This document shows, piece by piece, positions 54,246 to 63,818 of a stretch of 64,000 nt of DNA. The DNA comes from an uncultured Chitinophagaceae bacterium. GTDB lineage: Bacteria; Bacteroidota; Bacteroidia; Chitinophagales; Chitinophagaceae. The stretch spans positions 1-64,000 of the forward strand of contig CALJNC010000013.1 of NCBI GenBank assembly GCA_937981995.1. Reading direction: 5' to 3'. Numbering within the stretch: the stretch's first letter is position 1; each line of letters begins with the position of its first letter. The notes under the pieces were generated by a model that had not been told where the DNA came from, made no database searches, and saw only the letters and a program-made list of their open reading frames with translations. A program made the position numbers and the translations under genes.

Positions 54246-54599
54246 ATGCGACTCAATATTATAGATAACTTTATTACATTATGGAATAAAAAGGATATTC
54301 AAGCCCTTGGGCCTTATATGACTGATCATGTTGAACTTCGGTCCACAAATGTATTACGAATATTCCCTGACTCCAATGGTGTAATTAAAGGAAGGCAAAG
54401 TGTACTTGAATATTTCGAAGTTGTCTTAAAAAAAGTTCCAAATTTTGTGGTTGACTTTCAACCCAATAAGGAAACGAGCGATTCTATAATAGTAAACTCA
54501 AAAACAATTGATGGTTTATTTGACTTTCATGTTCAATATCATTTTGACCATCAAGATAAAATATACCTTATCAAATCTGACTTGTCTGAGAAGTTTTAA
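54246..54599 (+). CDS. NTF2-like / SnoaL-like domain protein
   Basis: A 117-residue single-domain protein: an opening helix (IIDNFITLWNKKDIQALGPYM), then TDHVELRS, an IKGRQSVLEYFE helix and a curved sheet, which is the cone-shaped NTF2 fold. Members bind or isomerise small molecules; the ligand is unknown. Its stop is 1 nt from the end of the convergent alpha-2-macroglobulin gene. Confidence 0.7.
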   Translation: MRLNIIDNFITLWNKKDIQALGPYMTDHVELRSTNVLRIFPDSNGVIKGRQSVLEYFEVVLKKVPNFVVDFQPNKETSDSIIVNSKTIDGLFDFHVQYHFDHQDKIYLIKSDLSEKF

Positions 54600-54600
54600 A

Positions 54601-57600
54601 CTACTTCACTTTTATTCTTATCCCCTCGCTATGGCTGCTAAACTCAGGAGCATACATACATTGTATGCTTGTAATGCCGTTACTATAATCACCGCGCATA
54701 GTAGTAAACATAGGGTATTCAAAAATATAAGTTCCTGGTCTTAAGTTATCAAAAAAGAATTGAGTCGAAGCATCTTTTGTGCTTTCGTAATAGCCAAGCC
54801 CATTTTGATATTTGTAGTTACTTAAAACATTTGTAGGCTCAAAACAAGCGCCGCGCATGTCTTTCATATGTATAAATTCCATTCGGCGATCAACTCGTAA
54901 TTCTATTCTTACTTTGACCTTATCGCCTACTTTAAGTTGTTCATTATCTTTTACAAGTATCAGTTTTTCGCCGCGGTCACCTTGTACCACTTTATATACT
55001 TGTTTCTTTAAGCTAAGTGGCGTTTCTGATTCTGTAATTTTATCCAATTGCTCAAAATATTGCCAATAAACAGCACCCCAAGTTGTACCTACTTTTTTAT
55101 CGGCTTTTACACTTACTTGTATGTTACCCATTTCCGGTTGTACTTCATCTTTCTTAAAAGAAAACTTAGTGTAACCCGTGCCGGCTTCTTGTTTATAATC
55201 TGACAAATCAATTTTTTTAGAACCTAACTTCATGCTCACTTTGGGCTCTGCACCTAGCCAGTCGGCTCCTCCCAATAGTAAGGCATAGCAGGCATCTGCC
55301 GTGGCTTTGGTTGTTTTCCATTGGGTGGTTTGTTTTTGTTTTAATAACCAAATGCGCAGCTCATCAACTTCAGTTAACTCATTCCCACTATCAGGTGTTG
55401 GCATTTCTCTAAAGGCTTCTATCAACAAACTATGAGCTTCTATCGGAGCAGAGTGCCACCAATAAGAACCTTGGTTAAACTCTTTCCAGTACATGCCCAT
55501 TTCTTCTTTATGAATGGCATTTTGGCGTAACGCTTCCATTATATCATTGGCGGTAGCTTGCTCGTTGTATCTATTCATTGCTATTGCAAGCATTCCTTGC
55601 ATATATTTATTCTGTTTATTCCAGTATTTTTTACCTTGATTTTTGTAATAGTTAAATGCTATTTTATTTGCCAGGCTCACTTTTTTATCCTGATAAAATG
55701 AGCGCATGTATAAATATTGAATGTGGTGGTAATTAATATTTTGATTTTTCAATAAACCTCTTTTTACTAAAAAGGCGTAATCTTCACGTATGCGTGCATC
55801 TAAATAGGGTATCGCTCTATTAAGGATGTTTTGAATTTTACTATTATTTTTTGCGTCTGCGACGCCTAATTTTTGCAAACGAGCAATGCCGGTTACAATG
55901 TATTGCGTAATAAACCGATTATCGCGCATGCCTTTAAACCATGCAAATCCACCATTGGAAGTTTGAAGTTTTTCAAGCTTTTTTAAAGTAGATGCAAGCT
56001 CTTTATTCATACGGTTTATGTTGAAAAGATTTGCAATCAATTTTTTCTGAGCCGTTTCGTTTTCTGCTTCAAAAACCCAAGGTGTTTCTTGTAATAAGGC
56101 GCTTTTTAATTCTTGATTTTTTTCAAGATTAGAAAGTAATGCTGCAGTATCTTTTTCTTTCCACTCACTAAATATTTTATTGATGCGCGGCGAGCTATTC
56201 GCAATATGTGAAGCCAAGGCATTGGCATAATAGCGATTAAACGTTTGTTCGCTGCATTCATAAGGATAATCAGTTAAGTAGGGCAAAGCCTGTACTGCAT
56301 ACCATGCAGGATTAGCAGTATACTCAACTGTTAGTTTATGATGCTTTAATGTACTTGACTGATTACTATTGATTAGTTTATCTAGTTTAAAATTTCTAGT
56401 TGTGTTAGCTCTTACGGGTAGGGGTATAGTTTCAGTAACCAGCATTGAGTTTAATAAAAGCGGGACACTCTTTTGCTCACCATCGCTATAACGATCTGCT
56501 TTTGCGACTATGCGCACAATAACAGGATCAGTATACGCTTCAGGTACTTGAATATTCCAAACAATCTCTTTACTCTTACCAGCCGCTATATCAAATCCTA
56601 AATCATTATATTCATTGCTAAATAGTCCATCAATATTTTCATTCGTTTTGGCATTGATAATTTGTAAACGAGCTGTTCCTTTTAAATTTTTATCTGATAA
56701 GTTTGAAAGTTTGCTGCTATAAATCATTTTATCACTCTCGCGCATAAAGCGCGGATGGTTTGGAGTGAGCATTAATTGTTTTTGAGTAACAAGTGTTTTT
56801 TCGAGGTAGCCAGTTTTTAAATCTGGAGTATGCGCTAAGGCTTTTACATTCCAACGGGTTAAAGCTTCGGGAGCAGTAAAGGATAAAATAGTGCTTCCAT
56901 TTTTATCTGTTTTTACATCTGGTATAAAAAAGGCAGTTTCGCTCATATTCGTACGCACTTTTACATCGTCCATTGAATTTGATTGGTCGCTATCATCAAC
57001 TGCATCTGCTGCGGTTTCTGTTTCATTTTTATCAACTCCTGTTATTGTTTCAAGAGCTGGCATAGCATTGCCTGAGGGCATTGATTTCATTTTTCGAGAG
57101 GATTTTTTGAGCATTCTGGGTGGAGCTGCTGAAGTATTTTGCACTTGCATTCCATCAACCATATACAGTGTTTCTTCGGCACGCCCACCGGCAATTGACA
57201 CAGGGTAGCCTCTTTGGCCATAACTTAATCCATACAAATTTAATTGAGGGTATTGTCTGTATTCATTGCTCCTAATGTAATTAGGTGCCTTATAAAAGGA
57301 TCTAGTAAGGCCCATGCCAAATGCTCTTGTGTTCCAATTTACATTTGCATAGTTGCTTCCAAATAGTTTTAGAGTGCTCCAATTATTTTTAGCAAATGCA
57401 TCTAAAGACGCATCATACATAGTAGCCAAAAGTTCAGCGCTTACTTTTTCTTTTTTGTCCCCTGTAATTTTTATTTTCCATTCTTGCTTGCTTGCCGGTA
57501 ATATTTTATTTCTAAATGTTTCGTAGGTTACATCTAGGTCTTTGTTCTTCCAAGGTACGTTTACAAGCACTCGTTCGTTATACAATCTATTGTTACGTAC

Positions 57601-60600
57601 CGTAAAATAATTAAGTAAAAATCCGCCTCTGTCTTTTTCGGTAATGCTAAAGTTTTCTGTTTTTTGATCCCAGGCATGTGATATTTTACCTCCCCTTGAT
57701 ATACTTTTGTTGATGTATGTATTACGAAACGATGAGGCGATACGCACGTTTGTTTTGTTGCCCGGTTCCGTATTTTCATTTGATATGTATGCAAAAAGTG
57801 CTTCGTTTATTTCAGCCTTTGATCTACTGTTATTAACCATTCGCACTACTTTCTTTTCCTCAATAAGTTTGTTGTTCTTATCGCGCGTACTTGCTTTAAG
57901 TAAGTAATATCCTTCGTTTGGAGCTATTTTTTGGAGGAATGTTTTTTTACCTTCTTCAGTTCTCAAGTTTTTACTCCATACTGTTTTTCCTTCTTTCCAG
58001 TACAGTGGATTGCTTTCATTTTTATATTCATAATCTGGGAAGTATGTAGCAAAATCTTTCTGTGTGAGTAGGTTTTCTTTAGGAGCTTGCCACATTCTTT
58101 TTTTAAGAAAACGTTTGGGAGCTTCTAATTTTATAAACTCAATTTTTACATCGGCAGGTGTAAATTTGCCTTGAATATTGGTTGTATTTACTCCTATACT
58201 ATTAAACTTATTAAAGTCTGATTGCTTTGGTGCATTTATGCTAAGCATTAGCGACTCGCTTGATATAGCATAGCTTTTATCTCCACTGCGCACTTCGCCA
58301 TTTATATCAGTTACATCAGCATGTACTGCAAAATCATAAAATGGTTTGGTGCTTGGATTGATGTTTTCATCGCCTTCTGCTATAAAGGTGATATTAAATT
58401 TGCCATCGGCATCAGTTACAGCTTCGCCTTGAGTAAGTACAATTTCGTTATTGCCGCTTGGTGCTCCCCAATAGTAATAGCACCAATAGTAAGGCCAGCG
58501 CACCTTACGACGTACAATGTATTTGACCTTGGCTCCTTCGATACTATTGCCGGCATAGGCTTTCGCTTTGCCGCTTACCGTTACTTGATTATTTAATTTT
58601 ACATTTTTTTCGAGTTGATCCATGACCACCTCAAATTTTGGTCTCTTGTATTCTTCTACTCTTATTTGCTTACTGCCTTTGCGGCTGTAAAGGGTAAAAC
58701 GACCATTGAGCAGTCCCTCTGGTGCCGTAAATGTTCCATGAAAAGATCCAAATTCATTTGTTGTAAAGTTTAATTTTTTTACTTCTTTATAGTTTGCATC
58801 TTTTAAAGTGATTTCTACTTTTTCATTTGATAATACATTGTGCTTTTGATTGCCTCCTTTCGAGTTTATATAAATTCCTTTAAAATAGATCGTTTGTCCT
58901 GGTCTGTAAATAGCACGATCGGTAAACAGATGCAATCGACTTCTGTCACGGGGTGCAGATCTGCGTCCTGTACTTAAAGCACTTTGGATATAAAGGTTTT
59001 GATTATTATGCTCTATTTCAATATCATAGGTCGAATAAGATTTTAGTGGAGTGTAATCAATCCTTCCTTCGCTGTCAGTTAGTTTACTATCTACCTTGAT
59101 GGTTATGTTTCTTCTTTTGTTATAATCATATTTTTTTGAGTACCTAGTTACTCTTGCTCCTTCAATTGGTTTTCCAGTTTCTCTATGCAATACATATAAA
59201 GTATTCCCTTTATTTGTTCTGCTATTTACGTAGCTCAACGCATTGGTTTGAAAAAGGCTATAACTTACAGGTGATTTTGTTTTATTGAAAGAAGGGTCAG
59301 CGGATGCTACAATAGCATAATGGCCTTCGCTTAATTGGTCAATTTTTACTTCGGTTGTATGCGGCTTGTATTTATTCTTTCCCTTCCATTCATCTCTTGA
59401 CAAGTCTAAATTCCATTCTTTTATTGCTTTTCCTTTAGGTATAGATTTATTTGATCTGTTATCTATTTCTCTTTTTTTGAATTGAACATAGGTCAATGGA
59501 ATCACTTTAAAATACACCTTATCAATATTGGTGAAGCTTAATTTGCCTAAGATGTTTTTATTGGCAACATCGGCTTTTTCGGTGCTCAATCCAATAGATT
59601 TTTTTTCAATACGTTGTACTAAGCGCTTAGCCTCCGGTGCTTCAATACTATTAGGAAATTTTTCAATTAAACGCATTGCCCATTGCCGTCCCTCAACTTT
59701 ATCTTTGTTCTGAATACTATTAGCTAACAACATCATGGGTTTGGCAATAGTTTCATTGTTTGGGTATTTAGCAATCAATGTTTTCAAGGCGGATTGGTAT
59801 TTTTCGTTTCCTTTTGTGCCGTCAAAATGATTTACTACAAATTGAAGCCTTTTAGCTTCTAGGTCAATCAAGGCATCGGGTTTTTTATCATTTAAATGAT
59901 AGCGCGTAGCTAATTGGAAATATTGCAATGCAACATACTTTGTTGAGTAATCATCTTTTGTTTTGAACGCATGTTGTGAAAACTCTTTAGCAGATGCAAA
60001 AGCTTTAGGCGATTTTAATTTAAAATAATAAGCCGCTTTGGTTATGTCAATTTCATTATTCTTGTAATAATCAATGGCCTTATGCACTAGTACATCAAAA
60101 AGTGTTGGGTGTAATGTTTCTGTATTTTTTCCTTTTACTATTAATTCTTTAAAGTTTGTAGTAGGATACTTTTTTAGGTTGTTTGAATTTTCTAAAGAAG
60201 CATCATATTGTTCTTGTATTTTATTAAAAAACAATTGCGGTGTCCAGGTTTCAATATCAGCAGGATATTTTAAGTCACTTGGGTTCGCAATTTCGGTACG
60301 CTTATAAATTTTGTATCGGTTTTGTTGATAATAGGAATGATACAAAGACGCAATCATGCTGTGCATGATATTTTTTTCAGGTGATTTAAGTCCTTCTATC
60401 TCTTTTTCAAAATCTTGAATTGTATTTACTTTATCCTTTTCATCGCGCTGGCTCACAGAATTCCGTAACATAATTAGCGACTTAATCGTTTGCTCCGTAT
60501 TGCCTTCTTTTTTAGCTGCAGCCATGATTTTTCGTATTAGTTTCTCAGCGTCTTTTGACTTTTGATTCGTCATAAGCGTTTCTACTAGTTTCCATTGGGT

Positions 60601-60675
60601 TTCGTAATAGGCTGTTTGTGCCATAGTACTATAGGATAATAATATTGCTAAAAGAATGGTGATATACTTCTTCAT
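54601..60675 (-). CDS. Alpha-2-macroglobulin family protein with thioester motif
   Basis: 2024 residues, the largest gene here. Signal peptide MKKYITILLAILLSYSTMAQ with no lipobox Cys, so soluble periplasmic or secreted, unlike the E. coli lipoprotein. MG2-type domain near residues 580-600 (TDRAIYRPGQTIYFKG), the A2M domain from about 1246 (PEALTRWNVKALA), and the thioester CSEQ at 1474-1477, followed by the helical thioester domain. Members trap proteases by cleavage of a bait region. Between MG domains and A2M, about residues 1150-1180, lies a TonB-plug-like segment (GGRAEETLYMVDGMQV). murB is divergent; no PBP1C partner is present. Confidence 0.92.
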   Translation of the reverse strand: MKKYITILLAILLSYSTMAQTAYYETQWKLVETLMTNQKSKDAEKLIRKIMAAAKKEGNTEQTIKSLIMLRNSVSQRDEKDKVNTIQDFEKEIEGLKSPEKNIMHSMIASLYHSYYQQNRYKIYKRTEIANPSDLKYPADIETWTPQLFFNKIQEQYDASLENSNNLKKYPTTNFKELIVKGKNTETLHPTLFDVLVHKAIDYYKNNEIDITKAAYYFKLKSPKAFASAKEFSQHAFKTKDDYSTKYVALQYFQLATRYHLNDKKPDALIDLEAKRLQFVVNHFDGTKGNEKYQSALKTLIAKYPNNETIAKPMMLLANSIQNKDKVEGRQWAMRLIEKFPNSIEAPEAKRLVQRIEKKSIGLSTEKADVANKNILGKLSFTNIDKVYFKVIPLTYVQFKKREIDNRSNKSIPKGKAIKEWNLDLSRDEWKGKNKYKPHTTEVKIDQLSEGHYAIVASADPSFNKTKSPVSYSLFQTNALSYVNSRTNKGNTLYVLHRETGKPIEGARVTRYSKKYDYNKRRNITIKVDSKLTDSEGRIDYTPLKSYSTYDIEIEHNNQNLYIQSALSTGRRSAPRDRSRLHLFTDRAIYRPGQTIYFKGIYINSKGGNQKHNVLSNEKVEITLKDANYKEVKKLNFTTNEFGSFHGTFTAPEGLLNGRFTLYSRKGSKQIRVEEYKRPKFEVVMDQLEKNVKLNNQVTVSGKAKAYAGNSIEGAKVKYIVRRKVRWPYYWCYYYWGAPSGNNEIVLTQGEAVTDADGKFNITFIAEGDENINPSTKPFYDFAVHADVTDINGEVRSGDKSYAISSESLMLSINAPKQSDFNKFNSIGVNTTNIQGKFTPADVKIEFIKLEAPKRFLKKRMWQAPKENLLTQKDFATYFPDYEYKNESNPLYWKEGKTVWSKNLRTEEGKKTFLQKIAPNEGYYLLKASTRDKNNKLIEEKKVVRMVNNSRSKAEINEALFAYISNENTEPGNKTNVRIASSFRNTYINKSISRGGKISHAWDQKTENFSITEKDRGGFLLNYFTVRNNRLYNERVLVNVPWKNKDLDVTYETFRNKILPASKQEWKIKITGDKKEKVSAELLATMYDASLDAFAKNNWSTLKLFGSNYANVNWNTRAFGMGLTRSFYKAPNYIRSNEYRQYPQLNLYGLSYGQRGYPVSIAGGRAEETLYMVDGMQVQNTSAAPPRMLKKSSRKMKSMPSGNAMPALETITGVDKNETETAADAVDDSDQSNSMDDVKVRTNMSETAFFIPDVKTDKNGSTILSFTAPEALTRWNVKALAHTPDLKTGYLEKTLVTQKQLMLTPNHPRFMRESDKMIYSSKLSNLSDKNLKGTARLQIINAKTNENIDGLFSNEYNDLGFDIAAGKSKEIVWNIQVPEAYTDPVIVRIVAKADRYSDGEQKSVPLLLNSMLVTETIPLPVRANTTRNFKLDKLINSNQSSTLKHHKLTVEYTANPAWYAVQALPYLTDYPYECSEQTFNRYYANALASHIANSSPRINKIFSEWKEKDTAALLSNLEKNQELKSALLQETPWVFEAENETAQKKLIANLFNINRMNKELASTLKKLEKLQTSNGGFAWFKGMRDNRFITQYIVTGIARLQKLGVADAKNNSKIQNILNRAIPYLDARIREDYAFLVKRGLLKNQNINYHHIQYLYMRSFYQDKKVSLANKIAFNYYKNQGKKYWNKQNKYMQGMLAIAMNRYNEQATANDIMEALRQNAIHKEEMGMYWKEFNQGSYWWHSAPIEAHSLLIEAFREMPTPDSGNELTEVDELRIWLLKQKQTTQWKTTKATADACYALLLGGADWLGAEPKVSMKLGSKKIDLSDYKQEAGTGYTKFSFKKDEVQPEMGNIQVSVKADKKVGTTWGAVYWQYFEQLDKITESETPLSLKKQVYKVVQGDRGEKLILVKDNEQLKVGDKVKVRIELRVDRRMEFIHMKDMRGACFEPTNVLSNYKYQNGLGYYESTKDASTQFFFDNLRPGTYIFEYPMFTTMRGDYSNGITSIQCMYAPEFSSHSEGIRIKVK

Positions 60676-60723
60676 ACTCTAAGGATGTTTTTTTGAGTGA
60701 ATTTCCATAAAAATACATTCAAT

Positions 60724-61779
60724 ATGAATAGCAATGACAAATGGATTAAATTTGCCCAAGATTTGCAATTATTAAAAGAAAATATCTCACTAAAAGCCTT
60801 GAATACCTTTGGTATTGAAGCGAAAGCAAAATTTCTGTTACCATTTGCTTCGGTTATAGAATTGCAGGAAATTTTGGCAAGCGATTTATTTAAAAACAAT
60901 GAGCATTTTATTTTAGGAGGAGGCAGTAATATATTGTTTACCAAGGATGTGGATGCTTTGGTGCTTAAGAATGAAGTAAAAGGGATTGAGATTTTAAATG
61001 AAGATGAAAATTTTGCTGTAGTAAAATTTGGAGCTGGCGAGCTATGGCATGACTGTGTATTATGGGCAATAGAAAATAAATTAGGAGGTATAGAAAATAT
61101 GTCTTTGATACCAGGAACTATGGGTGCAGCGCCTATGCAAAATATTGGAGCCTATGGTGTAGAAATTAAATCAGTTATAGAAAGTGTTGAAGCAGTTGAA
61201 AAATCAACAGCTTCATTAAGGGAGTTTTCTAATTTAGATTGTGATTTTGGTTATAGAGAGAGTGTTTTTAAACATTCGCTTAAAGGAAAGTTTGTGATTA
61301 CTCATGTAATACTAAAACTGACAAAAAAACATGACTTAAAATTAGCTTATGGCGCCATCAAAAATGAATTGGATGCGAAAGGGATTACTGAACCTGAAAT
61401 TCGTGATGTATCAAATGCAGTAATAGCTATACGCGAAAGCAAATTGCCCAACCCAAAAGAAATTGGAAATGCAGGAAGTTTTTTTAAAAATCCTGTGGTG
61501 GATAATGATTTATTTAAAACGATACAAGCTAATAACAAAGACATGCCATTTTATGAACAAGCTAATGGGATTAAAATACCGGCGGGCTGGTTAATAGAGC
61601 AAGCAGGTTGGAAAGGTTATCTTAATGGAAACATTGGCGTACATAAAAAACAAGCTCTTGTTTTAGTTAATTATGGTAATGGAAAAGGGGAAAATATCTA
61701 TAACTTAAGCCAGCAAATTATACAAGATGTAGAGGCTAAATACGGGATTTTGCTGCATCGTGAAGTAAATATCCTTTAA
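60724..61779 (+). CDS. murB: UDP-N-acetylenolpyruvoylglucosamine reductase
   Basis: FAD/NADPH enzyme completing UDP-MurNAc synthesis for peptidoglycan. 351 residues. NISLKALNTFGIEAKA opens the FAD domain; LGGGSN is the FAD loop; SLIPGTMGAAPMQNIGAYGVE is the family signature; YRESVFK and GNAGSFFKNP carry catalytic residues. The length with an extended C-terminal part is that of type I MurB. ATG at 60724 is used; GTG nine codons upstream is the alternative. Confidence 0.95.
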   Translation: MNSNDKWIKFAQDLQLLKENISLKALNTFGIEAKAKFLLPFASVIELQEILASDLFKNNEHFILGGGSNILFTKDVDALVLKNEVKGIEILNEDENFAVVKFGAGELWHDCVLWAIENKLGGIENMSLIPGTMGAAPMQNIGAYGVEIKSVIESVEAVEKSTASLREFSNLDCDFGYRESVFKHSLKGKFVITHVILKLTKKHDLKLAYGAIKNELDAKGITEPEIRDVSNAVIAIRESKLPNPKEIGNAGSFFKNPVVDNDLFKTIQANNKDMPFYEQANGIKIPAGWLIEQAGWKGYLNGNIGVHKKQALVLVNYGNGKGENIYNLSQQIIQDVEAKYGILLHREVNIL

Positions 61780-61820
61780 GACTGTTAGTAATTATATTAT
61801 TAGACGTGCAATCGCATGAG

Positions 61821-61828
61821 TATTTTTG
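61821..61828 (+). promoter_or_regulatory. -7-like box TATTTTTG immediately before the RlpA-like gene
   Basis: TAnnTTTG match ending 4 nt before the ATG at 61833. It supports that start and suggests a leaderless mRNA. Confidence 0.4.
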
Positions 61829-61832
61829 TGTT

Positions 61833-63113
61833 ATGTCGAGTAAGTTTTATTTGCTGTTATTGTTTTTACTGTTGCCTTTTTTTTGTGGAGCTCAATACAC
61901 CAAAATAAAAAATGGTGTTTGGAAAGGAACGGCTAGTTATTATCATAACATGTTTGAAGGGCGCAAAACAGCCAATGGTGATATTTTTCGTCAGAAAAAA
62001 TTAACAGGGGCAAATAATTTTTTAAAATTAGGAACCTACGTTCGAGTTACGAATATAAAAAATGGCAGATCTATTGTAGTAAAAGTAAACGATCGTATGA
62101 ATAAGCGTATGAAGCGATTAATTGACTTGTCTAGGGAAAGTGCTCGACAATTAGGTTTTATTAATGCAGGCTTAGCTCAAGTGCGTATGGAAGTAATTGG
62201 CAATCCAAACAAAAAGGTAATTGCCAAAAAGAAAAAGGTGCCTAGTGCAAAAAAAATTGCATATCAAAAGCCAAAAGCAGCTACCGTAAAAAAGATTCCT
62301 TACGTTAGTAAAAAGAAAGTGGCTTACCAAGCTCCAAAGGCTAAGAAAACAAAAGTTGGAATAAAAGAAATACCGTATGTAACAAAGAACAAAGTAGCTT
62401 ATCAAAAACCAAAACCTAAAATGAGTAAGGTCGGAATACAGCCTATACCTTATGTAATAAAGAAAAAGGTAGCCTATCAAAAGCCCAAGCCGAAAAAAAA
62501 GGTAGTAAAGAAGAAGGTTATAGCATATCAAAAGCCAAAACCTAAAAAGGCAACCAAAGCAGTAGCCATTGCAGTACCTAAGAAAACACAAAAAGATTTA
62601 CTTGCCCAAAATGCATCTGTTCGTAAAGTATCAAGATATTCTAATAGCAAAAAACAAACCCATTCCAAACAGAAAAAGCAAGCGATACTTTCTTGGGCGT
62701 CACCGTCTGATAGGAATTGGAATAATACGGTTTCGTATTACAAAGAGTCTTATGCTAAAGAAAGCGCTTTTATTGAAGGAGGCGCCTTGTCATTTTTAGA
62801 TAGTGGACAAATACTAAAAAGTTTTTTAAGGCCTAGTTCAAGTACTGAGTATGCTTTTGTTTTACTTTCCAAAAAACTACAAAGCCCTAAAGATTTTATG
62901 ATTGAGGCGATAGACTCAGTTACCCTTGAATCTAATAAAGACGAAATACTTTTTGAGCAAACGCCAAAGTTTTCTGAAAAGGGGAATCATTACATTTATT
63001 ACTTTACCTATACTATTCCTGAAGGCACAGAGTTTTTAAGATTTACACTAAATGGTGTAGACTATGAAAATGCTAAGAGTGAAGACTTTGCACTCTTTAT
63101 ATTTGATGAATAG
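61833..63113 (+). CDS. RlpA-like double-psi beta-barrel protein with Lys-rich repeats
   Basis: 426 residues: signal peptide ending FFCGAQ, RlpA domain at about 25-125 (GTASYYHNMFEGRKTANGD, then VKVNDRM and RLIDLSRESARQLG, keeping both Asp of the active pocket), then a basic region (about 130-250) of repeated (I/V)AYQKPKPKK and IPYVxKKKVAYQ units, and a C-terminal beta-type domain of about 150 residues of unknown family. RlpA cleaves or binds naked glycan strands in peptidoglycan. There is no SPOR domain; the Lys-rich repeats may serve as wall anchor. Follows murB by 53 nt. Confidence 0.82.
   Translation: MSSKFYLLLLFLLLPFFCGAQYTKIKNGVWKGTASYYHNMFEGRKTANGDIFRQKKLTGANNFLKLGTYVRVTNIKNGRSIVVKVNDRMNKRMKRLIDLSRESARQLGFINAGLAQVRMEVIGNPNKKVIAKKKKVPSAKKIAYQKPKAATVKKIPYVSKKKVAYQAPKAKKTKVGIKEIPYVTKNKVAYQKPKPKMSKVGIQPIPYVIKKKVAYQKPKPKKKVVKKKVIAYQKPKPKKATKAVAIAVPKKTQKDLLAQNASVRKVSRYSNSKKQTHSKQKKQAILSWASPSDRNWNNTVSYYKESYAKESAFIEGGALSFLDSGQILKSFLRPSSSTEYAFVLLSKKLQSPKDFMIEAIDSVTLESNKDEILFEQTPKFSEKGNHYIYYFTYTIPEGTEFLRFTLNGVDYENAKSEDFALFIFDE
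62255..62570 (+). repeat. Lys/Pro-rich coding repeats in the RlpA-like gene
   Basis: Three long units of about 87 bp (IPYVxKKKVAYQxPKxKK) flanked by shorter AYQKPK copies. DNA motif gcatatcaaaagccaaaa recurs with small changes. Confidence 0.75.
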
Positions 63114-63117
63114 TTAT

Positions 63118-63801
63118 TTACTTTATTTTTTCTCCGTTTAAATCGGTAGTTAGGTAGTCGGTCATTACGTTAAAAAATGGCAACATGTTTTTAAAACCTT
63201 TTGCAACTTTTTTATGAAAGTCTTTTTCAATCACTTCCTTATCTGAAAATTTATGCCAAACTATAAATTGCTTGTGATTTAGTAAATCAATATTCTCATT
63301 TTCTTTATCAAATCCTTTGGGTGCTGTTTTTAATTTGTCACCCTCTAGTGAGCCAAAGTAATCCTTAAATGCTTTTGAATTAATTACCTTTTTAAGTGGT
63401 TTTGCGTAAACGTCAATTTGTTTTCTAATATGCAACAAATCTTTAGAGTCAGGTGCCCAGAAACCACCACCTACAAAAGAGTTACCCTTTTCTATGTGAT
63501 AATAAAAACCGCCACGCCGGTCAGAGCCAGCGCGTCTTAGCCCGCCACCCCAATGGGTTTTATAAGGAGTTTTATCTTTAGAAAAACGTACGTCTCTGTA
63601 AATGCGATTCAATGATTTTTTTCCTGTAGGTGTATCTATTTCGTCAAATTTTTTCACCTCTACTAATAAAGCATCCGCAAAGGCAATCATTTCTTCATGC
63701 AGCGCAATATAGGTAGCCTTATTTTTTTCAAAATATGGTTTGGTATTATTCTTTCTAAGGTCTTCAAGAAATTTGAAGTTGTTTTTAGTTATTTGAGACA
63801 T
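63118..63801 (-). CDS. DUF2461 family protein
   Basis: A 227-residue member of the DUF2461/TIGR02453 family: FLEDLRKNNTKPYFEKNK near the start, then NRIYRDVRFSKDKTPYKTH and GGFYYHIEKGNSFVGGGFW, the two best-conserved blocks. Function is not known in any organism to my knowledge. It converges on the RlpA-like gene with a 4-nt gap. A TATATTTG box on the minus strand lies 7 nt upstream of the ATG. Confidence 0.85.
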   Translation of the reverse strand: MSQITKNNFKFLEDLRKNNTKPYFEKNKATYIALHEEMIAFADALLVEVKKFDEIDTPTGKKSLNRIYRDVRFSKDKTPYKTHWGGGLRRAGSDRRGGFYYHIEKGNSFVGGGFWAPDSKDLLHIRKQIDVYAKPLKKVINSKAFKDYFGSLEGDKLKTAPKGFDKENENIDLLNHKQFIVWHKFSDKEVIEKDFHKKVAKGFKNMLPFFNVMTDYLTTDLNGEKIK

Positions 63802-63808
63802 GCGGCTA

Positions 63809-63816
63809 CAAATATA
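63809..63816 (-). promoter_or_regulatory. -7-like box TATATTTG before the DUF2461 gene
   Basis: TAnnTTTG match on the minus strand, 7 nt from the ATG at 63801 and just after the stop of the upstream transporter gene. Confidence 0.35.
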
Positions 63817-63818
63817 CT

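Noticed and set aside
56891-57208. 105-codon plus-strand frame opposite the alpha-2-macroglobulin
   Set aside because: Overlaps a fully supported gene and has no independent features.
62172-62591. 139-codon minus-strand frame opposite the RlpA-like gene
   Set aside because: Product is Leu/Tyr/Phe-rich because it is the complement of Lys-rich repeats; not a real membrane protein.
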